Source of the DNA: CAVTWH01 sp963794685 | Lineage (GTDB): Bacteria; Actinomycetota; Actinomycetes; Mycobacteriales; Micromonosporaceae | Assembly: GCA_963794685.1 (NCBI GenBank) | Contig: CAWCFK010000005.1 | Coordinates: 310,001-374,000 of the forward strand | DNA length: 64,000 nucleotides | Direction of reading: 5' to 3' | Shown here: positions 8,984 to 17,164 of the stretch, piece by piece | How positions within the stretch are numbered: position 1 is the first letter of the stretch | How the letters are laid out: the number at the start of each line of letters is the position of its first letter | Notes under the pieces: model-generated | The model's input: the letters and a program-made list of their open reading frames with translations, nothing else | Told to the model about the DNA's origin: nothing | Databases searched by the model: none | Made by a program: the position numbers and the translations under genes

Positions 8984-9652
8984 TCAGCCCGGCGGGAATC
9001 GCCTGCCGCCACGGTGGTCCGGCCGGCCCGTCGCGGGTTCACCGGCGGTGCCGCCCGACGGTGTCGCGGCGATGTCATCGTCACCGGCCGGATCTTCGTC
9101 TGCCGGCCCGCCGTGGTGCGGGCCGTCGGCGGGGCTCTGGCTGGCCAGCTGCGCCTCCGGGCCGTTGCCGGGGCGCAGCCGCAGCCGCGGGTTGACCGCC
9201 GGCAGTACGTACCAGAGCAGGACGTACAGGGCGGCCACCGCGGTGGTCACCACCGCCACGGCGGGCTCGCGCAGCACCACGTCCACCGCCAGGAACAGCG
9301 CCCCCAACAGCGAGACCAGCAGGCACAGCAGGCCCAGCTGGGCCATCTGCGAGGCCATCGCCAGCACCTCGGACTTGCGCCCCTCGCGGAACACGATGCG
9401 GTGGTAGCTGACCGGGGCGATGAGGAACGCGGTGGCCGCCGCGGCCGCCACGATGGTCACCACGTAGACGATCCGGTCGAAGTGGTTGACCTCGCTGAAC
9501 CGGTTGCTGAACGGCAGGGTCAACAGGAACGCGAAGAGGATCTGCACGCCGGTCTGCGCCACCCGCAGCTCCTGGAGCAGCTCGGCGAAGTTGCGGTTGC
9601 GCCGCTGGAACTCCGACTCCGACGGGTCGTGACCCAGCTCCGACTGTCCCAT
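8984..9652 (-). CDS. DUF6328 family membrane protein
   Basis: A 222-residue protein starting MGQSELGHDPSESEFQRRNRNFAELLQELRVAQTGVQILFAFLLTLPF, the signature of DUF6328. Four hydrophobic helices follow: the LLTLPF region, IVYVVTIVAAAAATAFLI, LLCLLVSLLGALFLAV and AVVTTAVAALYVLLWYVL. The last 70 residues are polar, low-complexity and Pro/Gly/Asp-rich, probably cytoplasmic. Function is unknown. The frame is open much further upstream, but that part overlaps the divergent DUF72 gene and is not real. Confidence 0.88.
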   Translation of the reverse strand: MGQSELGHDPSESEFQRRNRNFAELLQELRVAQTGVQILFAFLLTLPFSNRFSEVNHFDRIVYVVTIVAAAAATAFLIAPVSYHRIVFREGRKSEVLAMASQMAQLGLLCLLVSLLGALFLAVDVVLREPAVAVVTTAVAALYVLLWYVLPAVNPRLRLRPGNGPEAQLASQSPADGPHHGGPADEDPAGDDDIAATPSGGTAGEPATGRPDHRGGRRFPPG

Positions 9653-9739
9653 CAGGGCATCATGCCCCGCCGTGGGCGCCGCAAACACCCCACCCGGCCA
9701 GGCACGCATGGCCGGCGGATCCGTGGGTACGGGAAGCAC

Positions 9740-10498
9740 ATGATCCTGCTCGGCACCTCGGGATGGCAGTACCGCGACTGGCGCGAGCGCCTCTATGCCG
9801 GGCTGCCGCAGCGGGCCTGGCTGGGCCACTTCGCCGGCCAGTTCGCCACGGTGGAGGTGAACAACGCCTTCTACCGGCTGCCCGAGCGGCAGACCTTCGC
9901 CAACTGGCGCGCCCAGACCCCGGACGACTTCCGGTTCGCGGTGAAGATGAGCCGCTACCTGACGCACATCCGGCGGTTGCGCGAGCCGGCCGAGCCGGTG
10001 GCCCGGTTCCTGGACCGGGCGGCCGGACTGGGCGACCGGCTCGGCCCGGTGCTGCTGCAGCTGCCGCCGACCCTGCGCGCCGACGCCGACGCGCTGGACG
10101 CCGTGCTGGCGCAGTTCCCGACCGGCGTCCGGGTGGCCGTCGAGCCACGCCACGCCTCCTGGTGGTGCGCGCAGGTCCGGGCGGTGCTGGAGCGCCGGGG
10201 CGCGGCGCTGTGCTGGGCGGACCGACGCGGCCGCCCGCAGACCCCGCTGTGGCGGACCACCGACTGGGGGTACCTGCGCCTGCACGAGGGCGCCGCCACG
10301 CCCCGGCCCGGCTACGGCCGCACCGCGCTGGCCTCCTGGCTGCGCCGGATCGAGGCGGCGTACGCGCCGCTTCACCGGCACGAGGTCTACGTGTACTTCA
10401 ACAACGACCCGGGTGGCGCGGCCGTCCGGGACGCCGCGACGCTGGGCCGGCTGGTGGCCCAGACCGGCGCCCCGGTCACCCGCTACCCCGGCGGGTGA
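9740..10498 (+). CDS. DUF72 domain-containing protein
   Basis: A 252-residue TIM-barrel-like protein of the DUF72 (YecE) family. It begins MILLGTSGWQYRDWRERLY, carries the conserved FATVEVNNAFYRLPE block, then DFRFAVKMSRYLTHIRRL, VLLQLPPTL, VAVEPRHASW and the C-terminal VYVYFNNDPGGAAVRDA. Its biochemical role is unknown, although it is widespread. The ATG at 9740 is chosen by homology. Its stop is followed 18 bp later by a strong terminator hairpin shared with the convergent gene. Confidence 0.94.
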   Translation: MILLGTSGWQYRDWRERLYAGLPQRAWLGHFAGQFATVEVNNAFYRLPERQTFANWRAQTPDDFRFAVKMSRYLTHIRRLREPAEPVARFLDRAAGLGDRLGPVLLQLPPTLRADADALDAVLAQFPTGVRVAVEPRHASWWCAQVRAVLERRGAALCWADRRGRPQTPLWRTTDWGYLRLHEGAATPRPGYGRTALASWLRRIEAAYAPLHRHEVYVYFNNDPGGAAVRDAATLGRLVAQTGAPVTRYPGG

Positions 10499-10515
10499 GC
10501 CGGCCACCCAACGGA

Positions 10516-10565
10516 CGGACAAGCCCTGGTGCCGGATCCTTTCGGACCGGACCAGGGCTTGTCCG
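10516..10565. terminator. Bidirectional intrinsic terminator
   Basis: Perfect 15-bp inverted arms (CGGACAAGCCCTGGT and its complement) flank a 20-nt centre that can itself pair through CCGG/CCGG and TCC/GGA. It lies between the convergent DUF72 gene and the small membrane-protein gene at 10583 and can serve both. Confidence 0.8.
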
Positions 10566-10582
10566 GACGGGCTCGGCGACGC

Positions 10583-10855
10583 CTACGCGCTGCGTTCCTC
10601 TGGCACGCCGCCGGTGGCGGGCGCCGCCGGCCCGGTCGATGCCGCGTCACGCACGCTCACAGCGTCCCCGACGACCAACTCAGGCATCTCGCCGGCGGTG
10701 CGCCGGGCCAGGCCGGCGTCGACCCGGCGACCGAGCAGCATACGCATGAGTTCCAGCGCCCGGTGACGTCGGCCGGAGTCGCGGGAGAAGAGGTACACGC
10801 CGCCGAGCACGGCAAGCGCCGCCACGGGCGGCACCATCCACACAGTGTCAGGCAT
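10583..10855 (-). CDS. Hypothetical small single-pass membrane protein
   Basis: A 90-residue protein with an N-terminal hydrophobic helix (MVPPVAALAVLGGVYLF), a basic stretch (SRDSGRRHRALELMRMLLGRR) and a polar tail. That topology suggests a membrane-anchored cytosolic tail. The ATG at 10855 was chosen because upstream codons lose hydrophobic/polar patterning. I do not recognise a family. It is divergent from the kinase gene at 11211, with 355 bp between. The link to the kinase cassette is only positional. Confidence 0.6.
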   Translation of the reverse strand: MPDTVWMVPPVAALAVLGGVYLFSRDSGRRHRALELMRMLLGRRVDAGLARRTAGEMPELVVGDAVSVRDAASTGPAAPATGGVPEERSA

Positions 10856-11210
10856 GATGGCAAGGGTCCCTTCGGTGGATCCGGCGACGCCCGTACACGA
10901 CGGGCAAAGTTGGGCGCGGGCGTCGCTGACACCGCCACCGTGGCGGTCTGGCCAAGCCTGCCAGGACTGTCCGAAGTGGAGCATTAGCCGGCACACATCG
11001 GTGCAGCCTGCGATAGGGTGGCACACTCCGCCACACAGCCATGAGACAACGCGGTACAGGCCGCGGGTCGGCCAGTGGGACGCTGGGACACATGGAACAA
11101 CGCGGCCGGGCAGCTCCGGCCGCGCCACGCTGCCAGGGACTTCGGGTGAGACACGGCGAGACACCGGTACGCGACGCGAGGGGCCGCCAACCGAACCGGG
11201 CCTTCGCCGG
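10856..11210. other. 355-bp divergent intergenic region
   Basis: This sits between the small membrane protein (minus) and the kinase (plus). I find no convincing ORF. There are short GGGAC direct repeats near 11077-11095 and several GC-rich inverted repeats, but no consensus promoter I would defend. Promoters for both genes must lie here. Confidence 0.4.
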
Positions 11211-13037
11211 ATGACCACGCCTGCCCGGGAGTTCGGCCCGCACCTGCGTCTGCTGTGGGATCAGCTTCGTGAACTCTGGATCGAGAACAACCGTCCCAGC
11301 TCCCGGGCCATCGTGCGCCGGGCAGCCAGCCTGAAGGTCCCGTGCCGCAGCCACAACAGCCTGTTCCGCAACCTACCGATCACTCCCAAGTCGCTACGGG
11401 CCAAGTTGCCCCAGGACATGTGCGACATCGAAACGCTGGTCACGCTGTACGCGCCCGCGCGGATGAGCGAGTTCCGGAAGATGTACGAAGCGGCCTGGGA
11501 CGAGTACCACGGTGTCCGGGCCGGCCAGGACGAGGCCGCCAGCAGTGACCGCCCACCAGTAGCGGCCGAGGCGGACGCCCCGGCTCAGGGGCCGAACGGC
11601 GGCGCGACGTCGCCACCCGCGGACCTGGCCGTGATCCCGCCCACGGCGGATCCGGTGGTACGCAGTGACGAGGCGCCCGGTGAGGACCCGCCGACAGCCG
11701 TCGGGAGGTGGGGAAGAGCCGAGTTCACAGCGGTTCTCACCAGGCTCGTCACGGTATCTCCGCACGAGTTGTTCGGCAGGCTCGCCGGCGACATCTGGGA
11801 GAAGTTCGACCACTGGCTGCCGGCGCTGTACCCGGCCGATGTGGTCGTATATCTGTCTCCGGTTGAGTACGACCACGCCGAGGAGCACCTGGACGGCCTG
11901 GCCGAGGCACTGCGGCTTGCCGGCGCGGCCCGCGATCTTGGCAAGCCTGGAACGCGGCGCGATGTTCGGGTGGTGGTGGAGCGGGACGGGCAGCTGAGCG
12001 AAGGAACCTTCGGGCTGCGCCCGATGCCGGTGGCTCCGCCCATCGAGGACCGGGCCGAGCCGGCCGGTTCAGCGACGGGTGGCGCTGTCGATGCGACCAG
12101 CTCAACTGAGGCGGCTGCCACCCCGGCCCCGGCCCCTCCGTCAGCGACCGGCACAACCGCTGGTCACCAGGGCAGGCGCGGCGAGCGCTACGACGTACTC
12201 GGACCGCTCCCCGGCAGCACCGACGGCCGGATGCTGTGCGCTTTCGACCGCTCCACCGGCCAACCCGTCGTGATCAAACGGATCCCGCATGCCACGCCGG
12301 CCGAATCCGCCCAGGTGATACGGCTGCACCGTCGCCTGCGCCATCCGAACATCGTGTCGGTACTCGACACCGGCACCACCGTCGACGCAGTGCCCTACCT
12401 GGTGATGAAGTACCTGCCGGACGGCTCCTACTGGGACCGACTGTGCCGGACCGGCCCACTTGCCGTGGCTGACGTGCTGGAGGTGGGTGTCGTTGTTGGA
12501 CGGGCGCTGGAGTACGCCCACTCCTGCGATGTCGTCCACGGTGATGTCAAGCCGGGCAACATCCTGTGCTCGCCGTACGGTCCGCTCATCGCCGACTTCG
12601 GCGCGGCGAACACGGCACGCAAGGCCAACTGGTTCACGCCCGCCTACGCGGCCCCGGAGATCTGGCTCACCGGCGACCAGTCGGTCGCCACCGACGTCTA
12701 CAGCCTCGGAGCCACCTTGTGGACACTGCTCACCGGGGAGCCACCCTTCGGGGTAGACCTCCCCGACCAGCCTGCTGGACAGTTGCGGCAGCGTGTGCTG
12801 AGCGGCGCGCTTCCTCTCCTCAACCGCGTCGACGTTCCGCACTGGTTGGTCGACGAGCTGACCCGGGCAATGGCCCGGCATCCGCAGCAGCGTCATCCCG
12901 GCATGGCCGTCCTTGTGTCCAGGCTGGGCCGGCAGACAGCCGCGGCGCCCGAGCAACGGCAGCCCGCGCGCTGGCCGCTCGGACCGACAGCGGTGAGCCC
13001 CACCCGGACCGGCGACAGCGCGGGCCGCGATCAGTAG
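11211..13037 (+). CDS. Soluble serine/threonine protein kinase with HTH-like N-terminal domain
   Basis: A 608-residue protein. Residues 1-105 resemble a degenerate XRE-type helix-turn-helix region of actinobacterial regulators (LRELWIENNRPSSRAIVRRA, then CDIETLVTLYAP and EFRKMYEAAWDEYHG). Residues about 165-285 form an unrecognised domain (EFTAVLTRLVTVSPHELFGRL, then VVVYLSPVEYDHAEEHL). An Ala/Pro/Thr linker follows. Residues about 325-590 are a Hanks-type kinase with Lys in VVIKRI (about 355), HGDVKPGNIL in place of HRD (about 443) and DFGAAN (about 462). There is no transmembrane segment and no PASTA domain, unlike PknB. The ATG at 11211 begins where composition becomes protein-like. It converges on the 620-residue gene with a 7-bp overlap of 3' ends. 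Confidence 0.88.
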   Translation: MTTPAREFGPHLRLLWDQLRELWIENNRPSSRAIVRRAASLKVPCRSHNSLFRNLPITPKSLRAKLPQDMCDIETLVTLYAPARMSEFRKMYEAAWDEYHGVRAGQDEAASSDRPPVAAEADAPAQGPNGGATSPPADLAVIPPTADPVVRSDEAPGEDPPTAVGRWGRAEFTAVLTRLVTVSPHELFGRLAGDIWEKFDHWLPALYPADVVVYLSPVEYDHAEEHLDGLAEALRLAGAARDLGKPGTRRDVRVVVERDGQLSEGTFGLRPMPVAPPIEDRAEPAGSATGGAVDATSSTEAAATPAPAPPSATGTTAGHQGRRGERYDVLGPLPGSTDGRMLCAFDRSTGQPVVIKRIPHATPAESAQVIRLHRRLRHPNIVSVLDTGTTVDAVPYLVMKYLPDGSYWDRLCRTGPLAVADVLEVGVVVGRALEYAHSCDVVHGDVKPGNILCSPYGPLIADFGAANTARKANWFTPAYAAPEIWLTGDQSVATDVYSLGATLWTLLTGEPPFGVDLPDQPAGQLRQRVLSGALPLLNRVDVPHWLVDELTRAMARHPQQRHPGMAVLVSRLGRQTAAAPEQRQPARWPLGPTAVSPTRTGDSAGRDQ

Positions 13038-14893
13038 ATCTGTTCGGCCATTGATCGACACCGTGGTTGCGCGCTGAGCACCGAACGAAGCTCGGTCACG
13101 CGGGCGTCGCCGTTGCCGGCCGGCCCGGCGGCGGCACTGCCCGCCACGTCGACGACCTCAAGCAGCCGCAGTCCGGCGAGCCCCGGGACCGCCAGCCGGA
13201 CGGCCGCCCAGCGGGAGGTGACGCGCGCCAGCGCGAGGACGGCTCGACTGTGGGCTGCGGCATCGTCGGCGGTGAGTGGCCCGGTCTCGAACGCCCGCAG
13301 GTAAAGCCGCCACAGCCAGAGCATGTGAGCGGCTTGCGATTGTGACCTTTCGGTGGCCAGTTCGGCGCGCACAGTGTGCCACACCAGTGGGTCGTGCTCC
13401 AGGCCGACGGCCTCGGCCCACACCGGGATCTCCGACGAGCCGGCCATGGGCGGGGCACCGGGGCGCAGCGCGTCCAGATCCTCCAGGGTGGGCGCCGGGA
13501 CGTCGAGACCCTGGGAGGCGATCCGTATCAGGGCGGTCGGAGCTGCCGCGCCACTTGCCGTCTGCTCGGCGACGGTCCCCAGTGGATGGTCGACAGCGAA
13601 CACAAAAGTGGCGACAGCCTCGTCGTCGGCGGCGAGCGCCAGCACCACCCGGGCCAGTTGGTTCATCGCCGCCAAGGATCCCTCCACCAGTCCCTCGATG
13701 AAGAGCACCGGCTGCCAGCCCGGCGGAGCCAACCGGCGGACCGCCGCACGGAGGCGGGTGATCCGCTCGGTGGCGGGTCCATCGACCAGCACCGCGCGGC
13801 GCAGCCGTCGCCGCAGCAGCGGCTGACGGCGGGGCAGCGCTGCCAGCACACTGTCGGCTACCGCCTGCCAGACCTGCTCCGGCCGGGTGACACCGGCCAC
13901 GTTCAGCGTGACGGCAGCGCCACCGCGCGCAGTCGTGGCGAGTCGCGCCGAAACCTGTGCCCGGACGGTGCGCAGCAAGGCTGCCGCGTCCTGTCCGTCG
14001 GTCGCGCGGATGCTGAGGACCGCCGGCCGCCCGAGGCGGACGCCGGCATCCCGCGGGGCGAGCGCCTCGACAATGAGATCCGCCACGACGCGGATGAACC
14101 GCGAGCGGTCCACCAGCCGCGCGGCGACCGCGACGGCCGGTACGGCCCCGGTGCCGGGGGGTTCACCGCCCGGCACCGGCCAGCCGGTCGATGCCACTGC
14201 CGGCGATGGGCGTGTCGCCGGCACGGTGCGCTGACCGTCGTCGCGCGACAGGCGCACCGTCTGGTCCTCCGGGCGGCGGAACTGATCGTCGACCGGCCGC
14301 TGTCCCACCTCGGTCAGCCGGGGGCTGTGTCTCGTCGCCACCGGTACTCCCGTGGCGGCCAGCGCAGCGCCCAACCCGCTCAGCAGCCTGGGGCTGTCCG
14401 CCGACCGGGCCCCGACCGGCGCCGGCCCGAGGATCCGCAGGCCGAGGTTGCTGTACTCCTCCGCCAGCCGGTAGGCGATCTGCGCCGCCTCGCGCCGCAC
14501 GGCCGGTTCCACGGATGCCGCCGGCGGGCGGGTGAGCCCGGGCACCAGCTTCGTCATCGCGAGCTGAGCCTCGCGCAGCGCCGCCGCGGCGCCGGCCCAC
14601 CCCGCCGCGTTCTCGCTGGACTGGTCGAGCAGTTGACGCACCCGGGCCCGCTGCAGGCCCAACTCGGCCTGCCAGCCGTCGAGGCCCCGCCCACCCAGTC
14701 GTGTCTGGGCGATCGATGTCAGCGTGCCGATACTGCGGTCCAGCTCGCCGTACTGCTCCATCCGCAGCGCCCAACTGCGCTGGTACTGCTCCGCGACCGC
14801 AGGCGTGTCGGCGAAGACGAGGTCCCATAGCTCCGCGAAGTCGAGCGCGAGGAGGTAGGCGTTCTCCGACGCGGGTGGGCGGACGGCGGTCAC
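13031..14893 (-). CDS. Hypothetical protein resembling an inactive KAP-type P-loop NTPase
   Basis: A 620-residue protein, GTG start, overlapping the upstream gene by 4 bp (GTGA). Residues 1-160 are helical with a WXG-like turn (AAGWAGAAAALREA). 160-255 is a disordered Pro/Ser/Thr linker. From 258 the order of landmarks matches KAP-family NTPases: helix RLVDRSRFIRVVADLIVEAL, strand VLSIRATDGQDAA where Walker A should be (about 293-303), LNVAG...EQVWQAVADSVL (330-350), PVLFIEGLVEGS where Walker B should be (395-406), and TFVFAVDHPLG (429-439). The P-loop Gly-Lys-Ser/Thr and the Walker B Asp pair are absent, so ATP hydrolysis is unlikely. This assignment is my inference from pattern only. Confidence 0.7.
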   Translation of the reverse strand: MTAVRPPASENAYLLALDFAELWDLVFADTPAVAEQYQRSWALRMEQYGELDRSIGTLTSIAQTRLGGRGLDGWQAELGLQRARVRQLLDQSSENAAGWAGAAAALREAQLAMTKLVPGLTRPPAASVEPAVRREAAQIAYRLAEEYSNLGLRILGPAPVGARSADSPRLLSGLGAALAATGVPVATRHSPRLTEVGQRPVDDQFRRPEDQTVRLSRDDGQRTVPATRPSPAVASTGWPVPGGEPPGTGAVPAVAVAARLVDRSRFIRVVADLIVEALAPRDAGVRLGRPAVLSIRATDGQDAAALLRTVRAQVSARLATTARGGAAVTLNVAGVTRPEQVWQAVADSVLAALPRRQPLLRRRLRRAVLVDGPATERITRLRAAVRRLAPPGWQPVLFIEGLVEGSLAAMNQLARVVLALAADDEAVATFVFAVDHPLGTVAEQTASGAAAPTALIRIASQGLDVPAPTLEDLDALRPGAPPMAGSSEIPVWAEAVGLEHDPLVWHTVRAELATERSQSQAAHMLWLWRLYLRAFETGPLTADDAAAHSRAVLALARVTSRWAAVRLAVPGLAGLRLLEVVDVAGSAAAGPAGNGDARVTELRSVLSAQPRCRSMAEQIY

Positions 14894-15222
14894 GGAAATC
14901 TGCCGTCGGAGGCGAGGGTGGCGATGTCGCGGGCCGTGCTGTCGTCCGCCTCCACCAGGTCATCGATGAACCGCGGCATCGTCTCCGCCAGACGGTTCAA
15001 CCCCTGCAGGATCTGATCTTCCAGCTCGTCGAAGCCCTGTCGGGCCTGCGCGTCCCGACCGGCCAGGGTGCGGGCCGCGACGACCGAGGCGGTACCGAAC
15101 GCCGGCGGCGTGTCCCAGGTCTGCCGCAGCAGATCGGTGGCGTGCTGTATCGCCGGGATCAGATGGGACGCCAGGTCGGTACTGAGGAACACGTCCGGGA
15201 CCTGTGCCTCACCCGTCGCCAT
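14890..15222 (-). CDS. Small helical protein, partner of the pseudo-NTPase
   Basis: A 110-residue, acidic, probably all-helical cytosolic protein (LASHLIPAIQHATDLLRQTW, QARQGFDELEDQILQGLNRLAETMPRFIDDLVEADDST). The ATG at 15222 is preferred over one 18 bp upstream because GGAGGT lies 5 nt before it. Its size and heptad-like helices recall WXG100/ESX-type small partners, but no W-x-G motif is visible, so I do not assign that family. It is the first gene of a two-gene operon. A TAGGCT -10-like element sits at 15319-15324. Confidence 0.7.
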   Translation of the reverse strand: MATGEAQVPDVFLSTDLASHLIPAIQHATDLLRQTWDTPPAFGTASVVAARTLAGRDAQARQGFDELEDQILQGLNRLAETMPRFIDDLVEADDSTARDIATLASDGRFP

Positions 15223-15393
15223 GGGGACCTCCACGCACATCGTTGTGCCGGACGCAGCCGCTGCCCCGGGATCGTGCCGGAGACCAGCCGGCAGTGAAGG
15301 AGCCGGGTTGGCTTTCTCAGCCTACGCGATCAGCTCCGACGGCGCGCGAACGTCGCGTGTGGACCGTTGCCGGCGCGCTGTTCTGCTGCCGAC

Positions 15394-15702
15394 TCACGGG
15401 TACTGCTGGCCGATGGCGTAGCGCTGGTAGGTGGTGGCGGACACCGAACGCCAGCCGGTGCGGCCGTTGCCGGCGCGTAGGTCCAGCTCGTAGCTGGCCG
15501 CGTGGTGAACCGAGCGCTGCCGGCAGTGCCGGGAGTGGCCGTGCCCAGAGCAGCTGCGCCGGTAGCTGGTGGAGGCGGCGTGCATCCGCTTGTCGATGAC
15601 CACACCGCTGTTGGGGGCGCCACCCCCGCAACCGGCCAGCGCGCAGGCGACGATGGTGAGCGGGACGAGGACGGCCCGGGCGGCGACACTTCGTTTGATC
15701 AT
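15394..15702 (-). CDS. Putative lipoprotein, hypothetical
   Basis: A 102-residue protein with a lipoprotein signal: positive MIKR, a hydrophobic core, and lipobox LAGC with Cys25. The mature part is basic and His/Arg/Ser-rich (RRSCSGHGHSRHCRQRSVHHAASYELDLRAGNG is read across several short segments) with two further Cys, then the tail TTYQRYAIGQQYP. It is probably anchored outside the membrane. I recognise no domain. It stands alone between the kinase cassette and the LLM/DUF885 operon. Confidence 0.72.
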   Translation of the reverse strand: MIKRSVAARAVLVPLTIVACALAGCGGGAPNSGVVIDKRMHAASTSYRRSCSGHGHSRHCRQRSVHHAASYELDLRAGNGRTGWRSVSATTYQRYAIGQQYP

Positions 15703-15836
15703 GGTCCTGCCGACTGTAACCGGCCGTCGCCAGCCCCGGCCGACGGCCGCCGCCCGGCCGCGTGCGCCGGCTGCAACGGCTGGCCGGGTCCGGACCCGGC
15801 CAGCACCGGCCCCACGGCCAGTCCGGAGCGGGTGGG

Positions 15837-16844
15837 TCAGCGCAGCAGCGGCAGGACCCGGCGGCCCAGCAGCTCCACCCCGGTGGTCGGGTCCAGGCCG
15901 TGCGGGGTACCGAACTCGACCCGGCTCGCGCCCGCCGCGTAGAGCGCCCGGGCCTGGGCCGCCACCTGCTCGGGCGTGCCGGCGAAGGCGAACCGGTCCA
16001 GCAGGTCGTCGTCGACCAGCGCACCGGCGCCCTGGTGGTCGCCGTCGGCCACCAGCGCCCGGATGCGGGCCAGCAGGTCGGGGTCGAGCGTCACGGTCGG
16101 GTCGAGCGCGGCGACGACGGCCAGGTACATGGCCACCTCGGCGCGGGCCAGCCGGCGCGCGGCCGCCCCGTCCACGTCGACCACCGTCACCGCACCGAGC
16201 ACCAGGCCGACCTGGGACGGGTCGCGGCCGGCCGCCCGGGCCGAGGCGTCCAGCCAGCCGCGCATCAGCGCGGCCATCGCCGGGTTGGCCGAGCCGCCCA
16301 CCTTCACCTCGTCGGCCACCGCACCGGCCAGCCGGGCGGTCCGCCGCCCCCAGGTACCCAGCAGCACCGGCACGCTCGCCCGGTGGGGCCGGTAGCGCAG
16401 CACCGTGCCGGGCGCCACGGTGAACTCCCGGCCGGCGTAGCCCCGGTCGTCGCCGGCCAGCAGCAGGCGTACCACGTCGAGGGTCTCGGCCAGCCGGGTC
16501 AGCGGGCGCTGCTGGCCCAGCCCCAGCTGCGCCAACCAGGTCCCCCGGGCCAGCCCCAGGTAGGCCCGCCCGGCACTGGCCGCGTCCAGGGCCGCCACCT
16601 GCCCGGCGATCTCCACCGGGTGCAGCGTGTACGGGTTGAGGCAGGCGGCGCCCAGCCGGATCCGGCGGGTGGCCCGGGCGGCCAGCAGCAGCGGGTAGAT
16701 GGGTGGCTGGAAGGCCAGGTCGCCGAAGACCGACAGCACGTCGAAGCCGTACCCCTCGGCCAGCTCGGCCAGCTCGGCGTAGTCGTCGGCGGACTTGTCC
16801 GACTGCAGCCCGAGGCCTACCAGGCGGGTGCCGGGCGCGCTCAC
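15837..16844 (-). CDS. LLM class flavin/F420-dependent oxidoreductase
   Basis: A 335-residue luciferase-like monooxygenase/reductase fold, GTG start, overlapping the upstream gene stop by 4 bp. The family barrel is visible: LVGLGLQSDKSADDYAELAELAEGYGFDVLSVFGD, then RRIRLGAACLNPYTLHPVEIAGQVAALDAASAGRAYLGLARG in successive segments, and VPVLLGTWGRRTARLAGAVADEVKVGGSANP. It is the last gene of a four-gene overlapping operon (amidohydrolase, DUF885, TIGR04076, LLM). The substrate is unknown; the operon context suggests breakdown of an amide or peptide-like compound. Confidence 0.9.
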   Translation of the reverse strand: MSAPGTRLVGLGLQSDKSADDYAELAELAEGYGFDVLSVFGDLAFQPPIYPLLLAARATRRIRLGAACLNPYTLHPVEIAGQVAALDAASAGRAYLGLARGTWLAQLGLGQQRPLTRLAETLDVVRLLLAGDDRGYAGREFTVAPGTVLRYRPHRASVPVLLGTWGRRTARLAGAVADEVKVGGSANPAMAALMRGWLDASARAAGRDPSQVGLVLGAVTVVDVDGAAARRLARAEVAMYLAVVAALDPTVTLDPDLLARIRALVADGDHQGAGALVDDDLLDRFAFAGTPEQVAAQARALYAAGASRVEFGTPHGLDPTTGVELLGRRVLPLLR

Positions 16845-17164
16845 GTCAGCTCGCCGGTGGCCATCCGCCGCCGGGCGGTGCGCTCGATGCGCAGGATGAC
16901 CCGCTCCTCCGGGTCGGGGCAGGCCACCTCGCTGTCCCGGGCCAGCCAGTCGCCGTCGGGCAGCGGGCGCTGCTTGGCGGGCAGCAGTGGCAGGCAGGCG
17001 GCCAGCGCGTACAGGCAGAAGTGCCGGCCGGGCGGGATGCGCAGCCGGCTGGACTCGGTCAGCTCGATCCAGTCGCCGGGGACCAGCCCGCACACCGACC
17101 GGCCCTCGATGCGGTCGACCACGACGCGCAGGTCGTACAGCTCGGTCACCGGCTCGTCGCTCAT
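16841..17164 (-). CDS. TIGR04076 family protein
   Basis: A 107-residue protein with the family's features: YDLRVVVDRIEGRSVCGLVPGDWIELTES, FCLYALAACLPLLPAKQRPLPDGDW, and a C-terminal EERVILRIERT. Members are short proteins often found beside LLM or reductase genes, and none has a firm function. It overlaps both neighbours by 4 bp (stop-start overlaps), which argues for tight translational coupling and roughly equal amounts of the operon products. Confidence 0.87.
   Translation of the reverse strand: MSDEPVTELYDLRVVVDRIEGRSVCGLVPGDWIELTESSRLRIPPGRHFCLYALAACLPLLPAKQRPLPDGDWLARDSEVACPDPEERVILRIERTARRRMATGELT

Noticed and set aside
10845..11210. 122-codon upstream extension of the kinase gene
   Set aside because: Composition is low-complexity and unlike the rest of the protein, and it would overlap the start of the divergent small gene.
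14890..15222. Calling the 110-residue protein a WXG100/ESX protein
   Set aside because: Size and helices fit loosely, but there is no W-x-G motif and no ESX secretion gene nearby.
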